From contig JAQUTK010000011.1 of the NCBI GenBank assembly GCA_028709785.1, forward strand, positions 1-64,000: a DNA stretch of 64,000 nt, read 5' to 3'. Under the pieces are notes generated by a model. That model worked only from the letters and a program-made list of their open reading frames with translations, was not told where the DNA came from and searched no databases. This DNA is from Bacteroidales bacterium (GTDB lineage: Bacteria > Bacteroidota > Bacteroidia > Bacteroidales > JAQUTK01). The translations under genes and the position numbers were made by a program. Positions 58,931 to 64,000 of the stretch are shown here, one piece after another (the first letter of the stretch is position 1; each line of letters begins with the position of its first letter).

Positions 58931-60841
58931 TCACAAAGCATTCTTGTTCGCGTCATTCAGAATGTTCTTCCCTTCGGCCGTGTACATGAAATCAATGCGT
59001 GATTGGTAGGCCTTTTCAATCTTTCCGCGTACCATCTTCATGGTGCTGTTGATCATGAGGTTTTGTTCGGTAAACGGTTCCGATAAGACAGCAAAAGTGG
59101 CAGGAAGCCAACGGTCAGGGAATAAGGCGCTGAGAGCACCGCCTGTTTTATATTTTGCAATTTCTTCCTGTAAAATGCGTAAGGCGGCTTCCTTTCCTTC
59201 TTCACTCTCAGGCTGCAGCTTCAGGTGTTTCAACCTGAGTTTCAATTGCTCTTTGTTGGGAACGATTAACGCGGTGGTATAGGGACTTTGATTGTTGTAC
59301 AACATGATCTGATCAATACATGGGGAGTGACCAACCAATGCTTCCTCAATGCCTTCGGGACTGTATTTCTCTCCGTCGCTTCCGATAAGTAAACTCTTGA
59401 AACGTCCTAACACATAGAGCAATCCGTCTTTACCGAGATAACCCAGGTCGCCCGTGTAAAGCCATCCATTGCGAACGGTCTCAGATGTGGCTTCGGGGTT
59501 TTTCCAATAGCCGGCCATCACATTCTCTCCACGAATCACAATCTCTCCTTTTTCGCCGACAGGGAGTTCTTTTCCTTCGATGTTCAGAATCTTCAGGTCC
59601 ATCGGCTTGACCAATACGCCGCTGGAACCAAACCGATGCTTGTATGGACCGTTGGACGATATGATCGGAGTTGCTTCGCTCAGACCGTACCCCTGATACA
59701 TCGGGATGCCGATGGCGTAAAAGAATTCCTGAAGATCTTTGCCCAATAATGCACCACCACCGACGAAAAACCGGAGCTCGCCTCCAAAGTTCGCCCTGAT
59801 TTTGGAGAAGAGTATCTTGTCAAAAAGAGAAACCAGAGGTGTAAGAACGATTCTCCAGCCGGTACCTTTGTTTAGCCCATCCCCATTGTAGAGATAGGAG
59901 GTGCGGAGCGCAATAGTAAAGATGGAAGAGGTGACCTTGCCTTTTGACCGGATTCCTTGTTCGATGTTTTTACGGAAATTCTTAGCCAGAGCGGGAACGC
60001 TAAGAATCAGATTGGGTTTCACCTCTTTGATATTTAAAGGGATATTCTTCAGCGACTCCATCGAGGTGCGCCCCGTTTGCACGGTTGCCACCGAACCGCC
60101 GACAGCCATAAAGATATAAAAGCCGACTACGTGAGCAAAACAGTGGTCGAGCGGCAGTATGATTAAGGTACGCCAACTCTCATCCAGATCCATCAGGGTC
60201 AGAGCTTGCTCTACATTGGCCGTATAGTTGCGATGCGTAAGGACGACTCCTTTCGGGTCGGCTGTTGTTCCGGAGGTGTACGTAATGGTTGCGTAATCAT
60301 CGTTTCCAAGAGAGTGGGCTACACGAAGAAACTCTTCTTCGGAATGACTTTCCATATATTTTCGGCCTTTATCCCTGATTGTATTGATGCTGATCTCTTT
60401 TTCCTGATAGTCGGGCATCTCGTCAAAAACAATGATTTGTTGGATGGAAGGCAACTGGTCGGCAATGGTTCTGATCTTCTTCAACTGACTTCCCGATACC
60501 AAGATGTATTTTGCTTCGGCATGCGTGAGTCTGAACAGCAGATCGTTGCTCTCTTCCAGTTTGACGGAGAGGGGCACGTTGACGGCGCCGGCATAAAAGA
60601 GAGCCAGTTCGCTCATGATCCACAGATTGCATCCTTCCGAAAGAAGCGCGATCTTATCCCCTTTTTCTACTCCTAATGCCCGAAGTCCCGCGCCCAGAAG
60701 ATACACCTCTTCTTTCACCTCTTTATAAGTTGTCGTCTCAAACTGTTCGGTTTTCTTTTCCAGAAGAAAAATGTTGTTGGAAAATTGACGGACGGATTGT
60801 TCGAACAAATCAATGATTGTTTTTTGCATCTGATTATACAA
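58931..60841 (-). CDS. Long-chain acyl-CoA ligase (AMP-binding family)
   Basis: Activates fatty acids to acyl-CoA through acyl-AMP. The 636-residue protein has the AMP-binding P-loop ITYTSGTTADPKGVVLTH (about residue 190), YQGYGLSEATP, and the C-terminal motif GWLYTGDLGYLGKDGLLYVLGR with KSLLIGSDGEKYSPEGIE. The catalytic Lys region follows toward the end. It is FadD-like, but the chain-length preference is unknown and other AMP-ligase roles are possible. Monocistronic; a TATATCTTTG-like box lies just upstream at about 60855-60865. Confidence 0.9.
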   Translation of the reverse strand: MYNQMQKTIIDLFEQSVRQFSNNIFLLEKKTEQFETTTYKEVKEEVYLLGAGLRALGVEKGDKIALLSEGCNLWIMSELALFYAGAVNVPLSVKLEESNDLLFRLTHAEAKYILVSGSQLKKIRTIADQLPSIQQIIVFDEMPDYQEKEISINTIRDKGRKYMESHSEEEFLRVAHSLGNDDYATITYTSGTTADPKGVVLTHRNYTANVEQALTLMDLDESWRTLIILPLDHCFAHVVGFYIFMAVGGSVATVQTGRTSMESLKNIPLNIKEVKPNLILSVPALAKNFRKNIEQGIRSKGKVTSSIFTIALRTSYLYNGDGLNKGTGWRIVLTPLVSLFDKILFSKIRANFGGELRFFVGGGALLGKDLQEFFYAIGIPMYQGYGLSEATPIISSNGPYKHRFGSSGVLVKPMDLKILNIEGKELPVGEKGEIVIRGENVMAGYWKNPEATSETVRNGWLYTGDLGYLGKDGLLYVLGRFKSLLIGSDGEKYSPEGIEEALVGHSPCIDQIMLYNNQSPYTTALIVPNKEQLKLRLKHLKLQPESEEGKEAALRILQEEIAKYKTGGALSALFPDRWLPATFAVLSEPFTEQNLMINSTMKMVRGKIEKAYQSRIDFMYTAEGKNILNDANKNAL

Positions 60842-60947
60842 TTAGAAAATAGGATGCAAAGATATATATTTTGGCCTTTTCACACGAATATCTTCCGTTT
60901 ATCAGACATTGTGTTTCGCCAACAGGTGAAAAAGAGTGGGAAAGCAC

Positions 60948-60977
60948 TTGATATATAAAAGGAAATGTATACCTTTG
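60948..60977 (+). promoter_or_regulatory. rplY-pth-hslR promoter
   Basis: TTG (60948-60950), exactly 19 bases, TACCTTTG (60970-60977). The leader to the rplY ATG is about 85 bases. Confidence 0.7.
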
Positions 60978-61066
60978 TACCCGCTTTTCGAACTCACTTT
61001 CGTGTGATGGGAAATAAAGGAGAGCAAAATAATCCTGATTTTTGAGTAACACAAACAATTAAACAA

Positions 61067-61639
61067 ATGAAAACAATTGAAATTACTGGTACGCTAAGAG
61101 AAGAGTTTGGAAAAACAACCTCTAAAGCATTGCGTAAAGCAGGCTGCGTGCCATGCGTTATCTATGGTGGTGAAGAAAACATTCACTTTTATGTAACCAA
61201 TGAAGGAGTTCGTAACCTGGTTTATTCTCCTGATATTTACTTGGTAAATCTGACAGTTGGTGCTAAAAAATGCACGGCAATATTGAAGGATCTTCAATTT
61301 CACCCGGTAAGTGATGCACTGTTGCATATCGACTTTATGGAAGTTTTTGCTAACAAACCAATCGTTATGAATGTTCCGGTTGTGTTGGAAGGTCTTGCTA
61401 AAGGTGTTCAGGCCGGTGGTAAATTGACACTGGAGAGAAGAACAATTGCCGTAAAGGGATTGTATAGTGACGTGCCTGAAAAACTGTTTGTGAAGGTAGA
61501 AGACCTCGGTCTTGGTAAGACTATCCAGGTGGCAGAGTTGTCGTTCGACAAACTGGAAATTGTTAGCCCGAAAGAAAATGTTGTATGTTCGGTTAAACTG
61601 ACAAGAGCTGCAAGAGGTGCTGCTTCTGAAGGCAAATAA
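61067..61639 (+). CDS. rplY: 50S ribosomal protein L25/Ctc
   Basis: Binds 5S rRNA in the 50S subunit. The 190-residue product has the L25 N-terminal domain (EITGTLREEFGKTTSKALRKAGCVPCVIYGG) and a Ctc/TL5-type C-terminal beta domain (IVMNVPVVLEGLAKGVQAGGKLT). This is the two-domain form, not the short E. coli one. It is the first gene of a translation-related cluster with pth and hslR. Confidence 0.95.
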   Translation: MKTIEITGTLREEFGKTTSKALRKAGCVPCVIYGGEENIHFYVTNEGVRNLVYSPDIYLVNLTVGAKKCTAILKDLQFHPVSDALLHIDFMEVFANKPIVMNVPVVLEGLAKGVQAGGKLTLERRTIAVKGLYSDVPEKLFVKVEDLGLGKTIQVAELSFDKLEIVSPKENVVCSVKLTRAARGAASEGK

Positions 61640-61655
61640 TACGAAACACTAACGA

Positions 61656-62219
61656 ATGAAGTATCTGATTGTAGGTTTGGGTAACATTGGTGAAGAATAT
61701 CAAAATACCCGACACAACATAGGATTTAGAGTATTGGATGCCTTAGCTAAGGCATCCAATACTGTTTTTATCGACAAGCGTTACGGAGCTGTAGCCGAAT
61801 TGTCCATAAAAGGCCGCACCTTGGTGCTCTTAAAACCGTCAACCTATATGAATTTGAGCGGTAACGCGGTGCGATATTGGTTGCAGCAGGAAAAGATTCC
61901 TGTTGAAAATATGCTGGTGGTTGTGGATGATCTGGCTTTGCAAGTGGGTACCTTGCGCTTGAAGACCAAAGGGAGCGATGCCGGACACAATGGACTCAAG
62001 CACATTGCTCAAATCCTCGGTACGCAAGCATATAATCGATTGCGTTTTGGGATTGGCAATGATTTTCCGAAAGGCGGACAGGTTGATTTTGTGCTCAGCT
62101 CATTTAAAGAGGAAGAAGAGTCTGCTTTGATTCCCCGTTTTGAACTGGCCTGCGATATCATTCGCTCTTTTGCTTTGGCAGGAGTGGAGAACACAATGAA
62201 CCAATACAATAACAAGTAA
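61656..62219 (+). CDS. pth: Peptidyl-tRNA hydrolase
   Basis: Releases peptides from peptidyl-tRNA after abortive translation. The 187-residue enzyme has [19 protein letters not shown] (catalytic His and Asn), [34 protein letters not shown] and AGHNGLKHI. The length is typical. It is 16 bases after rplY. Confidence 0.96.
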   Translation: MKYLIVGLGNIGEEYQNTRHNIGFRVLDALAKASNTVFIDKRYGAVAELSIKGRTLVLLKPSTYMNLSGNAVRYWLQQEKIPVENMLVVVDDLALQVGTLRLKTKGSDAGHNGLKHIAQILGTQAYNRLRFGIGNDFPKGGQVDFVLSSFKEEEESALIPRFELACDIIRSFALAGVENTMNQYNNK

Positions 62220-62232
62220 ACTATCAGACCGG

Positions 62233-62664
62233 ATGGAAAAGGGTGAGGTGCGGATTGATAAGTGGATGTGGGCGACCCGGATCTTTAAGTCGCGCACTAT
62301 TGCTGTTGAAGCGTGCAAAAGAGGACGCGTCATGATTCAAAATATGCCTGTAAAAGCATCAAGAACAGTCAAATTGGGCGATGTGGTGCAAGTGCGCAAG
62401 CCACCCGTGACTTATTCTTTTCAGGTCGTGGGACTGATAGATCGCAGAGTAGGAGCTAAGTTGGTACCGGAGTATTTGAAAGATGTGACTCCGAAGGAAC
62501 AGCTTCAGGTGTTGGAAAATGCCCGATTGACTGGTTTTGTGGATCGTGCCCGTGGCACCGGACGACCAACAAAACGGGACAGGAGGGATCTGGAAAGCTT
62601 TACAGGGGAGGACTCCGATGGAGACTTTGACTTTGATTTTGACTTTGAAGATGCTGAATTGTGA
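62233..62664 (+). CDS. hslR: S4-domain RNA-binding protein, HslR-like (heat shock protein 15)
   Basis: The 143-residue product has an S4 RNA-binding domain (RIDKWMWATRIFKSRTIAVE, CKRGRVMIQNMPVKASRTVKLGD), as in Hsp15/HslR, which binds free 50S subunits carrying nascent chains. The end is a strongly acidic Asp/Glu/Phe tail (DGDFDFDFDFEDAEL), not present in the E. coli protein. It lies 13 bases after pth in the same operon. Confidence 0.88.
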   Translation: MEKGEVRIDKWMWATRIFKSRTIAVEACKRGRVMIQNMPVKASRTVKLGDVVQVRKPPVTYSFQVVGLIDRRVGAKLVPEYLKDVTPKEQLQVLENARLTGFVDRARGTGRPTKRDRRDLESFTGEDSDGDFDFDFDFEDAEL

Positions 62665-62681
62665 AGAAAGTCTTTAAATAA

Positions 62682-62712
62682 TTTGCACAAATAGATTTTA
62701 GTAGTACCTTTG
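62682..62712 (+). promoter_or_regulatory. tRNA-Lys promoter
   Basis: TTTG (62682-62685), exactly 19 bases, TACCTTTG (62705-62712), the best consensus match in the window. The tRNA begins at 62731. Confidence 0.8.
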
Positions 62713-62730
62713 CAACCGCAAAAGCGAAAT

Positions 62731-62803
62731 GACTTCGTAGCTCAGTTGGTAGAGCAAATGACTCTTAATCATTGGGTCGAGGGTTCGAGTCCCTCCGAGG
62801 TCA
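62731..62803 (+). tRNA. tRNA-Lys (anticodon CTT)
   Basis: A 73-base cloverleaf: acceptor stem GACTTCG/CGAGGTC, D arm with GCTCAGTTGGTAGAGC, anticodon stem AATGA/TCATT with loop CTCTTAA (anticodon CTT, reading AAG), T arm GAGGGTTCGAGTCCCTC, discriminator A. CCA is not encoded. Confidence 0.95.
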
Positions 62804-62806
62804 CGG

Positions 62807-62844
62807 AAGAAGACAGTTACATCAAGTGACTGTCTTCTTTTTTT
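62807..62844 (+). terminator. Terminator of tRNA-Lys
   Basis: AAGAAGACAGT (62807-62817) and ACTGTCTTCTT (62829-62839) form an 11-bp stem, followed by Ts to 62844. It starts 4 bases after the tRNA. Confidence 0.8.
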
Positions 62845-62848
62845 GTTT

Positions 62849-64000
62849 TTATGGATAGAGAAGATACTTCTTTCTCATCTCTTTGTATCTGGAGAGAGCA
62901 GGTTGCCAGGAGGCGCGGATCTCTTCTTCACTTTTACCTTCCATGATCTGAGATCTCAAATCCCGTGTCCCGGCCAGCTTGTCAAAGAACTCCGGACTGC
63001 TGAAGAAATCGGCTCCTTTATTTGAAAGTGTATAGAACCGCAGAAAATAACTGAGATCAAGTCCTCCCGCGCTTTTTTCTTCCCGCAGATCAAGCCCATA
63101 ACAGGTTTTCCCTTTTTGAAGCGGATGCATATCTCCTCCTTTTGTTGGCTTGGGCTTAAACTTAAAAGAGCCGTACTGCTTATCGGGAGATCCGATCACT
63201 TGAAAAGGAAAAGGGGTGCCTCTTCCTACGCTGACCTGTGTAGCCTCAAACAAACAGAGGGAAGGGTAGAGGCGGATGGCTGTCTGATTGGGTAGATTGG
63301 GCGATGGCTTGATAGGCAACTGATAAGGATCTCCATGTTTCCAGCCTGATACAGGAATAACAGTGAGCGGACAACGCCGCTTTTGCAGCCATCCTTCTTC
63401 ATTGATCATGCAGGCCAGTTCGCCGACCGTCAGTCCGTACAAGAGTGGAATCTCATGCATCCCGACAAAAGAACGCACGGATTGAACGAGTACAGGTCCG
63501 TCCACAAAGTCATTCGGATTGGGACGATCCAATACAATCAGTGGAACAAGCTGTTCGGCACAAGCCTCCATGACATAGTGCAGGGTGCTGATATAGGTGT
63601 AAAAGCGAGCGCCCACATCCTGAATGTCAAATAAAACTACGTCAACTCCCTTCAGCTGTTCGTACGTCGGCTTTTTGTTTGCTCCGTAGAGGGAGATGAT
63701 AGCTAATCCTGTTTTGGGATCCTTGGAATCGGAAATAAGTTCGCCGGCATCTGCATCACCTCTGAACCCATGTTCCGGGGCAAAGATGACTTTTATAGCG
63801 ATACCAAGCGTTTGGAGTGTATCCACAAGATGCTTTTGTTTGCTGCCGACAACAGAGGTTTGGTTGACAACCAACGCGACCTTTTTCCCCTGTATCATGG
63901 GGAGTAGGATCTCTAACCTTTCAGATCCTGTGCGAAGTTGCTTTTCTTCCTGAGCAAAACTCAAGTGTGAGAAGAGAAGAAGGAGTACAAAACAATAAAA
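62849..64000 (-). CDS. DUF1343/NamZ-family exo-beta-N-acetylmuramidase, 5' end outside the window
   Basis: Predicted secreted peptidoglycan-degrading enzyme of the DUF1343/NamZ family, which releases N-acetylmuramic acid in studied relatives. Visible motifs: GKKVALVVNQTSVVG, VIFAPEHGFRGDADAGE (with the conserved Glu), DIQDVGARFYTYISTLH, VLDRPNPNDFVDGPVL and SVGRGTPFPFQ. The reading frame has no stop up to the window edge. The last codons before the edge read FYCFVLLLLFSHLSFAQ, the hydrophobic part of a signal peptide. So the true start lies beyond 64000 and an internal TTG (63964) is not the start. The C-terminus is complete. Confidence 0.92.
   Translation of the reverse strand, partial: FYCFVLLLLFSHLSFAQEEKQLRTGSERLEILLPMIQGKKVALVVNQTSVVGSKQKHLVDTLQTLGIAIKVIFAPEHGFRGDADAGELISDSKDPKTGLAIISLYGANKKPTYEQLKGVDVVLFDIQDVGARFYTYISTLHYVMEACAEQLVPLIVLDRPNPNDFVDGPVLVQSVRSFVGMHEIPLLYGLTVGELACMINEEGWLQKRRCPLTVIPVSGWKHGDPYQLPIKPSPNLPNQTAIRLYPSLCLFEATQVSVGRGTPFPFQVIGSPDKQYGSFKFKPKPTKGGDMHPLQKGKTCYGLDLREEKSAGGLDLSYFLRFYTLSNKGADFFSSPEFFDKLAGTRDLRSQIMEGKSEEEIRASWQPALSRYKEMRKKYLLYP

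Overview
The window is a chromosomal stretch of a bacterium from the phylum Bacteroidota, almost certainly order Bacteroidales. The base composition looks moderate (low 40s % G+C by eye). Genes are preceded by the Bacteroidetes-type promoter (TTG or TTTG, about 19 bases, then TAnnTTTG), not by Shine-Dalgarno sites. The gene content is typical of the order: a six-S1-domain ribosomal protein S1, a DoxX/tpiA/DUF1599 operon, a NigD-like lipoprotein, a type IX secretion (T9SS) sorting domain, 6-bladed beta-propeller lipoproteins, DUF3078 and DUF1343/NamZ. Genus is not decidable by reading; a Dysgonomonadaceae or Tannerellaceae relative is my guess.

Layout. 1-843 has no gene but holds a short promoter-to-terminator unit and a cluster of hairpin repeats. 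844-2834 carries a nucleoside transporter and rsmE. 2899-7809 (minus) is an acn-icd-gltA operon, the oxidative arm of the TCA cycle from oxaloacetate to 2-oxoglutarate. 7989-18881 holds guaA, a GH25 lysozyme, an unknown anchored protein, a GldG-like protein, corA, an outer-membrane barrel and the large pyruvate:ferredoxin oxidoreductase. After a lone AAA/DUF4143 ATPase with an altered Walker B motif comes a six-gene minus-strand operon (20256-26808: PASTA protein, rluD, ddl, acyltransferase, NigD-like lipoprotein, GHL10 hydrolase). It is followed by rpmH, efp, a GH2 enzyme, rpsA, an M64 peptidase, the SPOR-folE pair, DUF1599-doxX-tpiA, the malic enzyme maeB, and the pyrG-yidC-lepA operon. A DUF3078 outer-membrane protein and tRNA-Arg close this core part.

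48702-58914 is the accessory part. It contains a two-gene secreted-protein operon with a T9SS signal, a three-gene replication-like module (HU/winged-helix protein, Lin1244-type protein, Twinkle-like primase-helicase) with no recombinase beside it, a tandem pair of beta-propeller lipoproteins, and an AbiE-type type IV toxin-antitoxin pair. The AbiE pair has a 15-bp-arm operator palindrome over its promoter and lies between two copies of a 37-bp repeat. The final stretch returns to core genes: an acyl-CoA ligase, rplY-pth-hslR, tRNA-Lys and a NamZ-family muramidase that runs off the right edge.

Together the core genes describe an anaerobic or microaerophilic heterotroph that links pyruvate, acetyl-CoA and malate metabolism through Por and MaeB, makes 2-oxoglutarate by the citrate route, and has a glycan- and protein-degrading cell surface. 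The most unusual parts are the accessory block and the short palindromic motifs.
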